Shown: one piece after another, positions 1 to 8,238 of the stretch
How the letters are laid out: every line of letters starts with the position of its first letter
Numbering within the stretch: the first letter of the stretch is position 1
NCBI RefSeq assembly: GCF_900089495.1
Contig: NZ_LT605203.1
Span: 2,605,245 to 2,625,107, forward strand
Origin: Thiomonas sp. X19
Lineage (GTDB): Bacteria > Pseudomonadota > Gammaproteobacteria > Burkholderiales > Burkholderiaceae_C
Direction: 5' to 3'
DNA: 19,863 bases
Made by a program: the position numbers and the translations under genes
Notes under the pieces: model-generated
Told to the model about the DNA's origin: nothing
Seen by the model: the letters and a program-made list of their open reading frames with translations, nothing else
Databases searched by the model: none

Positions 1-1
1 G

Positions 2-265
2 GATGCGGTGCAAACTCCACAGTACACAGTCTCACGCCACCTCGCCGGATTGCGTAAGGGAGGATGGGTGGTGGAACGGCGTGATGGAACCTGGATCTAC
101 TACCGCCTCGCCCCCGAGCATGCTGCCCTGATCAAGGCAGTGCTGCAAATCGTCCAAGCCCATGACCTGGATGCGCAGTTGCTCACCGCGGATGCGGCTC
201 GACTTCAAACGCGGTTAGACATGCGAACAGCGGGTCGCTGTACGTTGGGCTACGGCATCGTATAA
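2..265 (+). CDS. ArsR-family transcriptional regulator, 3' part only
   Basis: The reading frame is open from the first bases of the window, so this is the C-terminal 87 residues of a gene that starts to the left. The residues TVSRHLAGLRKGGWVVERRD followed by GTWIYYRLAP are the recognition helix and beta-wing of the ArsR/SmtB winged-helix fold, which represses metal or metalloid resistance genes until the metal binds. Any N-terminal metal-binding cysteines lie outside the window. The gene ends 75 bp before the efflux operon on the same strand and is a natural candidate for its regulator. The family call is firm from the wing motif; the effector is unknown. Confidence 0.82.
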   Translation, partial: DAVQTPQYTVSRHLAGLRKGGWVVERRDGTWIYYRLAPEHAALIKAVLQIVQAHDLDAQLLTADAARLQTRLDMRTAGRCTLGYGIV

Positions 266-340
266 CTTTTTTACTTTCTAATATGCGTAATTGCCCATAT
301 ACGCGCATAGCATGCGTGGCGAACGGATCCCATCAACCCC
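266..340 (+). promoter_or_regulatory. Leader of the RND efflux operon with an inverted repeat
   Basis: The gap between the arsR stop and the efflux operon is AT-rich on its left side and contains the arms TATGCG (282-287) and CGCATA (304-309), an inverted repeat with a 16-bp spacer, followed by a further CATGCG at 311-316. A repressor site is plausible given the ArsR gene just upstream. No convincing -35/-10 pair or strong Shine-Dalgarno sequence was recognised, so this is tentative. Confidence 0.3.
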
Positions 341-1834
341 ATGCCCTCCATGCGTGCCACAGCCGGCGACCAGTTTCGAAGAACCAAAGCGTCGTCCTGT
401 GCCCAGTTTCGAAGGGGTTGGGGTGGCGCATTGCTGTTCGCTCTGCTGCTCGGCGGCTGTGCGAGTTACCAACCCCAGCCTCTCATCCCAGCGCAGGATG
501 CCGCCGCACTTCAAGCACGAGACGTGAATGCAGCGGGGTTGCGGGCTTTCCTGGCAGCCCATGGCCAAACCGTGACGCCATGGCCACTGCCTTCTTGGGA
601 TCTGAGCAGCCTGACTCTGCTGGCTCTGTACGACAACCCCCAATTCAAGGTCGCTCGCGCGCAATGGCAACGGGCTCGCGCTGGAACGGAAACTGCAGCG
701 CAGTTGCCCAACCCATCCCTTCACCTTTTCGAGCAACACCACAGCTTGGCACCGGCAGGCCTCTCGCCTTGGTCCTATGGCCTCGCGCTGGGAATCCCTT
801 GGCAGAGCACAGAGCTGCGTCAAGCGCGTGTCGCCCAAGCCGATGCGCTGGCAGACGCGGCCGATCTCGAACTGGCGGCGGCTGCCTGGCAGATTCGAAG
901 CGCAGTCAGGGTGCGATTCATAGGACTCGATGCGGCGCTGCAGAGCGTTGATCTGCTGAGGTTGGAACGCGCCCTTCGCAAGAGAGCGCTGGAATTGCTG
1001 CAGCAGCAAGACGTGCTGGGAGCCATCACCGCCAGCACATTGTCCATGGCACGCATCCAGGAGCAGCAGGCCCAAGCGGGAGTGCTGAGCGCGCAAGGTC
1101 AAGTTGCCGATCAGCGCGCAGCCCTGGCTGGCGCCCTCGGTCTACCACTGGATGCCCTGGCCCATCTGCGGCTAGATTTTTCAGGCATTCAAGACCCGCC
1201 TATGCGCAAGCGGTTGCCTTCCCCTGCCATGCAGCGTGCGGCATTGCTTGACCGCTTGGATATTCGCGCTGCACTGGATCAGTATTCCGCGGCCGAGGCC
1301 GGCTTGCGTCTGGAGATTGCCAGGCAATACGCGCAATTTCAGCTTGGCCCAGGCTACGAATGGGACCAAGGCGACCAGCGCTGGACACTGGGACTGTCGC
1401 TGAGCCTGCCGGTGTTCAATCACAACCAAGGACAAATTGCCGAGGCCAATGCGCGGCGCGCCGAGGTGGCTGCCCGCTTCCAGGTCCTGCAGCTTCACGT
1501 TTTGACGCAAGTCGAGCGTGGCTTGGCCGCTTATCAAAGCTCCGTGCAGATCTGGAATGCGACGAACAACATCGTGGCAGAGCAGCAGCAGGATGCGCAG
1601 CAGATCTCCGCCCAGTTTGCGGCTGGGGAGGTCGACCGACTGGCCACCGTGCGCGCTCAACTCCAGACGGTTGCTGCGAGGCTGCATCGCCTGACGGCGC
1701 AGGTGGAGAGCGAACGCGCGTTGGGGCGCCTTGAAGATGCTGTGCAGCAGCCCTTGGACGGCGGCGCGCCATTGCCACCCGTCGCCACGCTCGGCCTCCG
1801 CCAAGCACCTCACGACAAGCAAGGATCCCGATGA
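341..1834 (+). CDS. Outer-membrane efflux lipoprotein, TolC/CzcC family
   Basis: This is the outer-membrane channel of a tripartite heavy-metal efflux system, which takes substrate from the pump-adaptor complex through the outer membrane. At 497 residues it has the usual length. A lipobox LLGGC places the lipidated cysteine at residue 40 after a hydrophobic stretch (about 29-38). Alanine- and glutamine-rich helices follow (about 90-290 and 300-470), in two repeats typical of the family, with NPSLHLFEQ and LGLSLSLPVFN as recognisable strand motifs. The 35-residue stretch before the signal core is unusually long and no good ribosome site precedes 341, so a start at 350 or further in is possible. 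Its stop overlaps the start of the adaptor by 4 bp (ATGA), which indicates an operon and translational coupling. Confidence 0.88.
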   Translation: MPSMRATAGDQFRRTKASSCAQFRRGWGGALLFALLLGGCASYQPQPLIPAQDAAALQARDVNAAGLRAFLAAHGQTVTPWPLPSWDLSSLTLLALYDNPQFKVARAQWQRARAGTETAAQLPNPSLHLFEQHHSLAPAGLSPWSYGLALGIPWQSTELRQARVAQADALADAADLELAAAAWQIRSAVRVRFIGLDAALQSVDLLRLERALRKRALELLQQQDVLGAITASTLSMARIQEQQAQAGVLSAQGQVADQRAALAGALGLPLDALAHLRLDFSGIQDPPMRKRLPSPAMQRAALLDRLDIRAALDQYSAAEAGLRLEIARQYAQFQLGPGYEWDQGDQRWTLGLSLSLPVFNHNQGQIAEANARRAEVAARFQVLQLHVLTQVERGLAAYQSSVQIWNATNNIVAEQQQDAQQISAQFAAGEVDRLATVRAQLQTVAARLHRLTAQVESERALGRLEDAVQQPLDGGAPLPPVATLGLRQAPHDKQGSR

Positions 1835-2910
1835 AGAAGCAATTGGCTGTTGTCTTTCTAGGCACGCTTTTGGCCCTTGGCATCGGCCTGCGGGCACGCG
1901 CGGATCGTGATGGCGATCATGACCAAGATGCCGGATCCAAGCCCGAGTCGGCAGGCATACGTCCCAACGCATCACCCTCCGAGCCACTGATCCGCGGTGC
2001 TGAGATGCTCGAACTGAGCAAGGCTGCCCAGGCACTTGCAGGCTTGCAGACGCAGCCTCTGCGAGCGTCCCATGACGTCCCCGAGACGCAGGCCTATGCC
2101 GCCGTCGTCGACTTGCAGCCCCTGATTGACTGGCGCGGGCGCTATCAGGATGCCCAGGCACAAATGGCCATCACGCAGTCGGCGGCGACTGCAGCGGCTC
2201 AAACGGAACAACGCCTGCGTAGCCTCTACCAGGCCGGACATAACGCGTCACTGCAAGCCGTTCAATCGGCACAGGCGACCCTGTTGGCAGACCAGGCACG
2301 CGCCGAGGCGGCTCAGGCCAATGCGCGCATGCTGCTCGATAGCGCACGGCAGCAATGGGGGATGGTTCTGACCCGTTGGGCCGCAGAGCCCCACGCCAGC
2401 CCATTCGAGGCCCTAGCCTTGCGCCAGCAAGTCCTGTTGCGCGTCACACTTCCCATGGGCTCTGCCATGGAACATCCTCCGGCTCGCATTCAGGTTGCGG
2501 GGCCGGATCGGGGCGCGCAAGCGAGCGCACTCTTCATTTCGGCGTCGCCTCAAGCCGATGCCTACGTGCAAGGACCGGTCTATTTTTACCGCACGCCTGC
2601 CGGTACGCTGGCAAGCGGCATGCGGCTCGTGGCCGATCTGCCCCAGGCGGGCACACCCACGGGTGGCGTGCTGATTCCCGCTTCCGCGCTGGTTTGGCAT
2701 GCCGACCAGCCCTGGGTGTTCATGCAAACCGATGCGATGCATTTCGCCCGAGTCAAGGTTTTAGATCCGGTCGCGGCCCAGGGCGGGTGGTTTGTCCATC
2801 AAGGCTTCCACCCAGGACAGGCGATCGTGACCACGGGCGCACAAACCCTGCTTTCTGCCCAACTGGCCTCCAAAAATGGCAGCAGCGCCGGAGACGATGA
2901 CGATGATTGA
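1831..2910 (+). CDS. Efflux RND periplasmic adaptor subunit (CzcB/CusB-like)
   Basis: This is the membrane-fusion protein linking the inner-membrane pump to the outer-membrane channel. Residues 1-24 form a signal peptide ending in RARA. They are followed by an acidic, His-containing segment (DRDGDHDQD) and at the end by a run of five aspartates, both of which could bind cations. Residues about 105-195 are an Ala/Gln-rich alpha-helical hairpin (QTEQRLRSLYQAGHNASLQA), and the rest is beta-barrel and membrane-proximal domain ending in VTTGAQTLLSAQL, the usual family ending. At 359 residues it is on the short side. It overlaps the upstream gene by 4 bp and lies 33 bp before the pump gene. Confidence 0.86.
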   Translation: MKKQLAVVFLGTLLALGIGLRARADRDGDHDQDAGSKPESAGIRPNASPSEPLIRGAEMLELSKAAQALAGLQTQPLRASHDVPETQAYAAVVDLQPLIDWRGRYQDAQAQMAITQSAATAAAQTEQRLRSLYQAGHNASLQAVQSAQATLLADQARAEAAQANARMLLDSARQQWGMVLTRWAAEPHASPFEALALRQQVLLRVTLPMGSAMEHPPARIQVAGPDRGAQASALFISASPQADAYVQGPVYFYRTPAGTLASGMRLVADLPQAGTPTGGVLIPASALVWHADQPWVFMQTDAMHFARVKVLDPVAAQGGWFVHQGFHPGQAIVTTGAQTLLSAQLASKNGSSAGDDDDD

Positions 2911-2943
2911 TGCCTCCCCGTGCATCTGCCCCGGGAGGGCGAT

Positions 2944-5900
2944 GTGATCGCATCCATCCTCCGGTTTTCCATCCGGTTTCGCGCCGTCGTGATGGTGTTG
3001 GCCGTCCTGGGGCTGGCCTACGGCATCGACCAATTGCCGCAAACCCGACTCAATGTCTTTCCAGAGTTTGCGCCTCCACTGGCTGTGGTGCAAACGGAGG
3101 CCCCAGGCCTGTCCGCGGAGCAAACTGGAAAGCTCGTCACCCAGCCGATCGAGAACGCGCTCAACGGACTGATCGGGCTTCGAAGCATGCGATCCCGATC
3201 GATCCAGGGTCTTTCCGTGATCACGTTGACATTTCGGAATGGCACCCCGATCGAGCGCGCCCGGCAGTTGGTGGCGGAACAGCTCACGACGGCGGCAACG
3301 CATCTGCCGCTGGGCGTACAGCCACCGCGGCTGACTCCACTGACGTCATCGACCAGCGTGGTTCTGGTGACCGGACTGAGCTCGACCGTGCTCACGCCGA
3401 TGCAGTTGCGCACGCTCGCCGATTGGACCGTGCGCCCGGCGCTGATGAGCGTGCCTGGCGTGGCGGACGTCACCGTGTTTGGCGGCGGCATTCGGCAACT
3501 ACAAATCCAGGCCGATCCGCAACGGCTCGTCCGCTACGGGCTCTCTCTGCAGGATGTCTTGCAAGCGGCCCGGCGCGCCACCGGTGTGCGCGGTGCTGGT
3601 TTCATCGAGAACCGTAACCAGCGGATTGTTCTTCATACCCAGGGACAGACCACCACTGCGGCGCAGTTGCGTCAGGTGGTGCTGGCCTATCACCATGGCG
3701 TTGGCATTGCGCTGGGTGATGTGGCCCAAGTCGTCGATGCTCCCGCACCGGCCATCGGCGGCGCAACCATCGACGGCATGCCGGGCGTGGTGCTCGACAT
3801 CGATGAGCAGTACGGCGCCGATACGCTCAAGGTGACCCATGCCATCGATCGGGCCCTGCAGCAGTTGCAGCCGTTGCTGAGATCGCAGCACGTCACCTTG
3901 CATGCCAGCCTTTTTCGGCCGGCCAGTTTCATCGACACCGCCATCCATCACCTGCGTACGGCGCTCCTGCTGGGTACGGCCCTGGTCATCGCTGTACTTT
4001 TCTTGTTTCTCTTCAACGTCCGCACCGCAGTGATTTCAGTGCTTGCCATTCCTTTTTCCTTATTGGCAGCCGTCGTCGTCCTGCAGCACTTCGGCGTCGG
4101 GCTGAACACCATGACCCTCGGAGGACTTGCCATTGCCCTTGGCGAGGTGGTGGACGATGCCATCGTGGATGTGGAAAACATCTTCCGACGACTTCGAGAA
4201 AATCACGATCGACCTCAACCCTTGCCTGCAGCCCGGGTGATCTACGCAGCCTCCTTCGAAGTCCGCGGGGCCGTGGTTTACGCCACCTTCATCGTCGCCC
4301 TGGTGTTTCTGCCGGTGCTGATGTTGTCGGGTGTGGCCGGCCGGCTCTTCGCACCCCTGGGCATCGCTTACATCAGCGCCATCCTGGCATCGCTTGCCGT
4401 GGCGCTCACCATCACGCCGGCACTCGCCAGTGTGCTGTTGACGCGCACGACCTTGTCTTCCGAAGACCCGCCCCTGATGCGTTGGCTCAAGAAAAACTAT
4501 GCCCCCTTCCTGCATCGTTCACTCAACTGGACCCGCACGACACTTGCGATCGTCCTTTTGGGGATCACCGCCGCACTCTTGAGCGTGCCGTTCTTCGGGA
4601 TGCAGTTTCTGCCGCCCCTTCAGGAAGGGCACTACATCCTGCACGTGGCCTCGGCGCCTGGAACGTCCTTGGCGGAGTCCTTGCGTTTAGGCCGCCAGTT
4701 GTCCTTGGCCCTGGAAAAAATTCCAGGCGTTCGCTCCATCGCGCAGCGCGTGGGCCGGGCCGAGCAGTCCTCCGACACCTTCGATGTCAATGCCGGCGAA
4801 TTCGAAGTCGATCTCACACCAGGGCTCTCCGGTGCTGAGCAGGCGCGTGTCTTGAACGCCATCCGGCAAGTTCTCAGTCAGTTTCCCGGCATCAATTCGT
4901 CGGTCGAGACCTTCCTGGCGGAGCGGATCGAAGAGACCATCTCCGGGCACACGGCCCAGGTCGTCGTCAATGTTTTTGGCAATCGCCTCGATGCGCTCAA
5001 TACAACCGCACGCGCTGTGGCGCAGGTGTTGCGGCAAGTGCCGGGGGCGGTCGACGTGCAGGTGCAGTCGCCGCCCACGGCGCCGCAGTTGGCCATCCGG
5101 TTGCGTCAAGCGAGTCTGGCCCGCTGGGGTTTTGCGCCGATCGACGTGCTCGACACCATCCGCACCGCTTACGCCGGGTCTGTCGTTGCGCAGACTTATC
5201 AAGGCAACCGCGTGTTCGATGTCACGGTACTGCTCAGCCCGAAGGAGCGGCAGAACCCGCTGCAAATCGGCGGATTGCCGCTCCGCAACTCCGATGGTGT
5301 CATGGTGCCCTTGCGGGAATTGGCCGCCATCCATGAACGCAGTGAACCCAGCTTGATCGCCCATGACGATGGCAAACGCGTGCAGACCGTCACCGCCAAT
5401 GTCAAAGGCCGCGCGCTGAGTGCCTTCGTCCAGGACGCCCGAAGACAAGTCGCCGCCGACGTGACGCTTTCCCATGGGGTCTACACCGTCTTCACCGGGG
5501 CGGCCGAAGCGCAGGCCCGCGCGCAACGCGAACTGCTGATCCATGCCTCGTTGGCCGGCGTCGGGATTGCTTTGCTGCTGTATATGGCCTTGCGCAGCGC
5601 CAGGTTGCTGTGGATCGTCATGTTCAATTTGCCCTTCGCCCTGGCGGGTGGCGTGCTGGCTGGCTGGATCACGGGTGGAGTGCTGTCGCTCGGGGCGCTG
5701 GTCGGTTTCGTGACGCTGTTCGGCATCACGCTCAGGAATTCACTGATGTTGATGTCCCGCTACCGCGACATGGTGTTGAGCGAAGGCGTCACCTGGGGGC
5801 CTGATGCAGCATTGCGCGGCGCGATCGAACGACTGGCGCCGATCCTGATGACGGCCTTGGTCACGGCTCTGGGTCTGCTCCCCCTGGCCCTCACGAGTGG

Positions 5901-6054
5901 TGCGCCGGGCAATGAGATCGAGGGGCCGATGGCGACCGTGATTCTGGGAGGGCTGCTGACGTCGACGATCTTGAACCTTCTGGTGCTGCCGAGTCTGGCT
6001 CTGCGCTATGCACGGTTCGAGCCCAGTGCCATGATGGAAGACGGTGCGTTCTGA
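2944..6054 (+). CDS. Heavy-metal RND efflux pump, CzcA/CusA (HME) family
   Basis: This is the proton-driven inner-membrane pump of the tripartite system. The chosen GTG start follows GGGAGG at a good distance and gives MIASILRFSIRF, a standard family beginning; a longer frame opens at 2920 but has no ribosome site. The protein has 1036 residues and two halves, each with a first membrane helix, a large periplasmic domain and a cluster of helices (about 340-540 and 865-1020). The helix-4 motif GEVVDDAIVDVEN at residues 400-412 holds the acidic residues that carry protons. It is of the HME type rather than the multidrug type, but differs from the consensus of CzcA and CusA, so the metal cannot be named. 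It is the third gene of the operon. Confidence 0.92.
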   Translation: MIASILRFSIRFRAVVMVLAVLGLAYGIDQLPQTRLNVFPEFAPPLAVVQTEAPGLSAEQTGKLVTQPIENALNGLIGLRSMRSRSIQGLSVITLTFRNGTPIERARQLVAEQLTTAATHLPLGVQPPRLTPLTSSTSVVLVTGLSSTVLTPMQLRTLADWTVRPALMSVPGVADVTVFGGGIRQLQIQADPQRLVRYGLSLQDVLQAARRATGVRGAGFIENRNQRIVLHTQGQTTTAAQLRQVVLAYHHGVGIALGDVAQVVDAPAPAIGGATIDGMPGVVLDIDEQYGADTLKVTHAIDRALQQLQPLLRSQHVTLHASLFRPASFIDTAIHHLRTALLLGTALVIAVLFLFLFNVRTAVISVLAIPFSLLAAVVVLQHFGVGLNTMTLGGLAIALGEVVDDAIVDVENIFRRLRENHDRPQPLPAARVIYAASFEVRGAVVYATFIVALVFLPVLMLSGVAGRLFAPLGIAYISAILASLAVALTITPALASVLLTRTTLSSEDPPLMRWLKKNYAPFLHRSLNWTRTTLAIVLLGITAALLSVPFFGMQFLPPLQEGHYILHVASAPGTSLAESLRLGRQLSLALEKIPGVRSIAQRVGRAEQSSDTFDVNAGEFEVDLTPGLSGAEQARVLNAIRQVLSQFPGINSSVETFLAERIEETISGHTAQVVVNVFGNRLDALNTTARAVAQVLRQVPGAVDVQVQSPPTAPQLAIRLRQASLARWGFAPIDVLDTIRTAYAGSVVAQTYQGNRVFDVTVLLSPKERQNPLQIGGLPLRNSDGVMVPLRELAAIHERSEPSLIAHDDGKRVQTVTANVKGRALSAFVQDARRQVAADVTLSHGVYTVFTGAAEAQARAQRELLIHASLAGVGIALLLYMALRSARLLWIVMFNLPFALAGGVLAGWITGGVLSLGALVGFVTLFGITLRNSLMLMSRYRDMVLSEGVTWGPDAALRGAIERLAPILMTALVTALGLLPLALTSGAPGNEIEGPMATVILGGLLTSTILNLLVLPSLALRYARFEPSAMMEDGAF

Positions 6055-6129
6055 CGATGGCGCACGCATCCGCAATTTCTCCGGATCCGCGCAACATCAC
6101 GACCGAGCGAGACCTGATCGCGAACTGTC

Positions 6130-7119
6130 ATGAATCCAACCTGGGTTGTATTGCTCCACACCGCACTCGACTATGCGGTCGAGTTCGCGGAGGTGGCCGT
6201 TTTTGGCTTTCTGGTGGCTGGGTTGCTTCAGCAATTCGTGCGCGCGCAGGCCCTGCAGCGGCTGGTCAGCGGCGGTGTCGTACGCGCCAATCTGGCGGGA
6301 GCATTGATCGGGTTCGCGACCCCTTTGTGCTGCTGTACCGCCATTCCGACGGCCATGAGTTTGTTCAGGCAGACCCAGCGTGCCGGCCCCGCCTGCGCCT
6401 TCCTCATCGCCACCCCCTGGTTCAATTGGTATGGCTTGAGCGCGCTGATCATATTTCTGGGACCTCGAAACGGCGTGGCCGTCGCGGCAGCCGCCGTGCT
6501 CACAGGGTGGGGAACCGGAATGCTGGTTGATGGGTGGGCCCTGCGGTCAAGCCGCGTTGCGCCCGCCTCGCCGGCGCTTGGCAGGGAGGGCATCGCCGAG
6601 GCGTCGGCCACCTGTGCGCCTGCCGAATCATCCTGTGCGACCGAACGCTGCGGTTGTGACTCTGGCGAGTTGGTCTCCGCAGAAGGATCCGGTTGGTTCG
6701 ACTTCCACGAGCCAGCGCGGAAACTGCGCGCGGCTTTGGGTACGGCCATCGCGCTGTTTCGCGAGCTGGCGCCTTGGATCGGTGCGGGCATTCTGCTTGG
6801 CGCGGCGGCCAAGGTGTACCTGCCGGCGGATTGGGTCAGCCGATACCTCAGCGGCGAAGGGATCGCGGGTGTCGGCTTCGCCCTCGTGTTCGCCGGCATC
6901 GTGTACACGGACAGCCTCGGCTCGCTGCCCTTTGTCCATGCCTTGCTGGAAAAAGGCATGGGTCCCGGCAATGCCATGATCCTGCTGGTTGCCGGAGTGG
7001 GCAGCAACGTCTCGACGCTTGGCCCCGTCGCGCGCGCCATGGGGCGGCGCAGCGCGACGCTTTATGCCCTCGGCGTGCTCGTCATCACCGGGATCTTGGG
7101 GCTCGCGCTCAATCGTTAG
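6130..7119 (+). CDS. SO_0444-type Cu/Zn efflux permease (YraQ/ArsP superfamily)
   Basis: This inner-membrane permease of 329 residues belongs to the DUF318/YraQ group, which includes the SO_0444-type metal efflux transporters and ArsP. Two bundles of membrane helices are visible (about 8-135 and 208-327). The first contains TPLCCCTAIP with three adjacent cysteines (67-69) in place of the usual Pro-Leu-Cys-Ser-Cys core. The connecting loop (about 140-200) has four more cysteines (162, 169, 174, 176), suggesting a soft-metal binding site. The second half contains the family motif GVGSNVSTLGPVARAMG. It follows the RND pump by 75 bp on the same strand and probably belongs to the same resistance unit, passing metal from cytoplasm to periplasm. 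Confidence 0.85.
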   Translation: MNPTWVVLLHTALDYAVEFAEVAVFGFLVAGLLQQFVRAQALQRLVSGGVVRANLAGALIGFATPLCCCTAIPTAMSLFRQTQRAGPACAFLIATPWFNWYGLSALIIFLGPRNGVAVAAAAVLTGWGTGMLVDGWALRSSRVAPASPALGREGIAEASATCAPAESSCATERCGCDSGELVSAEGSGWFDFHEPARKLRAALGTAIALFRELAPWIGAGILLGAAAKVYLPADWVSRYLSGEGIAGVGFALVFAGIVYTDSLGSLPFVHALLEKGMGPGNAMILLVAGVGSNVSTLGPVARAMGRRSATLYALGVLVITGILGLALNR

Positions 7120-7212
7120 CCCCTACCGGCCCGAAGCATCAATGGTCGATCGGCAACCAGACACCTTCAATATTGGGCGTCTTTCCTTTTCCCTATGGTT
7201 GACTGGCGGCTG

Positions 7213-7228
7213 TGCGTCTCCAGACGCA
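7213..7228. terminator. Hairpin between convergent transcription units
   Basis: TGCGTCT, CC, AGACGCA form a perfect 7-bp inverted repeat between the permease gene (plus strand) and the end of the arsR operon (minus strand). It has no T-run on either side, so a role in termination is only suggested by its place between convergent units. Confidence 0.3.
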
Positions 7229-7234
7229 GAAGGC

Positions 7235-7422
7235 TCATCGCATCAGTGCTTCGATGAGTTGTCGCACGGCTGGCGTGCTGTACTCCCGTCCCCCGACGGC
7301 CTGCCGGCCGAGGCGCCCTTGCTTGTCGATCAGATAGGTCGTCGGAATGCCCATCACGCCGAAGGCAGGGGCTGCATCAAGCCGACTTGCCTGAATCGAC
7401 CGCGCCACAACTGGCTGCCGAC
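7235..7422 (-). pseudogene. Remnant of a thioredoxin/TlpA-like protein (C-terminal part)
   Basis: Only about the last 60 residues of a thioredoxin-fold protein are present. The stretch APAFGVMGIPTTYLIDKQGR contains the cis-proline loop (GIPTTYLID) that every TlpA/thioredoxin-like protein has before its last strands, followed by LIEALMR at the end. The N-terminal part with the Cys-x-x-Cys active site is missing, and no start codon or ribosome site exists at the break, which falls directly at the stop codon of the DUF2892 gene upstream. The frame stays open much further upstream, but that sequence is antisense-frame noise over neighbouring genes. A deletion has probably removed the 5' part of what was the last gene of the arsR operon. 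Confidence 0.7.
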
Positions 7423-7629
7423 TCACTCTTTGAAGCCCAGCGCCTTGAACACCAGGGCGGCCGGACAAAAGCCAGTGAAGCCCATCTGGAACAGATTGAG
7501 GCCGACGAAGGCCGTCAGCCACAGCCAGGTCGGGTGGAGCAGGTCGACCTGTCCCATGATCTGGGCCAGCACCAGGCCGAGCAGCACCATGAACCCGGCC
7601 ATGATGCTGACCATACGATTGACTGTCAT
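7423..7629 (-). CDS. DUF2892 (YgaP-like) inner-membrane protein
   Basis: This is a small membrane protein of 68 residues with two hydrophobic helices (about 5-25 and 31-50) and the signature LNLFQMGFTGFCPAALVFKA with a single cysteine. DUF2892 is the membrane part of the rhodanese YgaP and occurs as a stand-alone protein in sulfur- and metal-related operons. The start at 7629 is chosen because AAGGAGATTTCA precedes it ideally; the frame extends 12 codons further without a site. It lies 65 bp after the Met-rich gene in the leftward arsR operon. The function of the stand-alone form is not known. Confidence 0.85.
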   Translation of the reverse strand: MTVNRMVSIMAGFMVLLGLVLAQIMGQVDLLHPTWLWLTAFVGLNLFQMGFTGFCPAALVFKALGFKE

Positions 7630-7694
7630 TGAAATCTCCTTGGACGATGCGCGGGGAAAAGACACAAATCAGAGGCAGGCCTGGCCGACGAACT

Positions 7695-8198
7695 TCAGTT
7701 CGCCGGAGCTGCGGATGCCTGGGCGCGCAAATGGATCTTGCCCTTTGTGGCAAGCTGCGCCACGAGATGGATCGCACTGGCCTCGCTGATCTTGAGTTGT
7801 GAAGCCAGCGCAGCGGTATCGACCTCGCCCTGTTGGGCCAGCGCCGCAAGCGCCTCACCCTCCAGACTCTCCATCCAGGTGGCAAACAGCGCATGCAGTT
7901 CCGGCGTGGCAAACGCTGCCATCGACGTCGTTGTGTGCAACGCACTGAGCATCTCGGCTTGCATGCCCATGCACATGCTCATCATGTTTTGCATCGGGTT
8001 GGGAGCCTCGCCCGCCTGCTGATTGCGCATCTGTCCCATCATCTTCTGCATCATGGCCATCGGACCCTCGCCGCCCGAGCCCATTTGGGCCATCATTTTC
8101 CTCATCATGCCCATACCCGTCATCATCGGGTTGGCACCACCGCCCGATTCAGGCTGTGATTCGCTGCCTGTCTTGCTGTCTTGATCTTTCGCTTCCAT
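7695..8198 (-). CDS. Met-rich protein with a possible winged-helix C-terminal domain
   Basis: This 167-residue protein is not one I can name. Residues about 20-85 are extremely rich in methionine (about two dozen in the protein, many in MM pairs such as MRKMMAQMG and MQKMMGQMR) with a cysteine in MMSMCMGMQ; the pattern resembles soft-metal (Cu/Ag) binding segments. Residues about 108-160 form a compact helical domain (LAALAQQGEVDTAALASQLK, then ISEASAIHLVAQLATKGKI) that reads like a winged helix-turn-helix. No signal peptide is visible, so it should be cytoplasmic. AGGAGATTGAC precedes the start. It sits inside the arsR operon between the truncated AhpD-like gene (40 bp away) and the DUF2892 gene. 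Metal-responsive DNA binding is inferred only. Confidence 0.75.
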   Translation of the reverse strand: MEAKDQDSKTGSESQPESGGGANPMMTGMGMMRKMMAQMGSGGEGPMAMMQKMMGQMRNQQAGEAPNPMQNMMSMCMGMQAEMLSALHTTTSMAAFATPELHALFATWMESLEGEALAALAQQGEVDTAALASQLKISEASAIHLVAQLATKGKIHLRAQASAAPAN

Positions 8199-8238
8199 GT
8201 CAATCTCCTGGTGGATGATGCCGTTGATCGTCTCGGCG

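Noticed and set aside
278..1102. Open frame of 274 codons on the minus strand
   Set aside because: It is antisense to the outer-membrane efflux gene, with no ribosome site and no recognisable domain.
7235..7945. A 236-residue protein ending in the thioredoxin-like tail
   Set aside because: Residues before about 175 are out-of-frame readings of the Met-rich and DUF2892 genes; only the last 60 residues are genuine, as a remnant.
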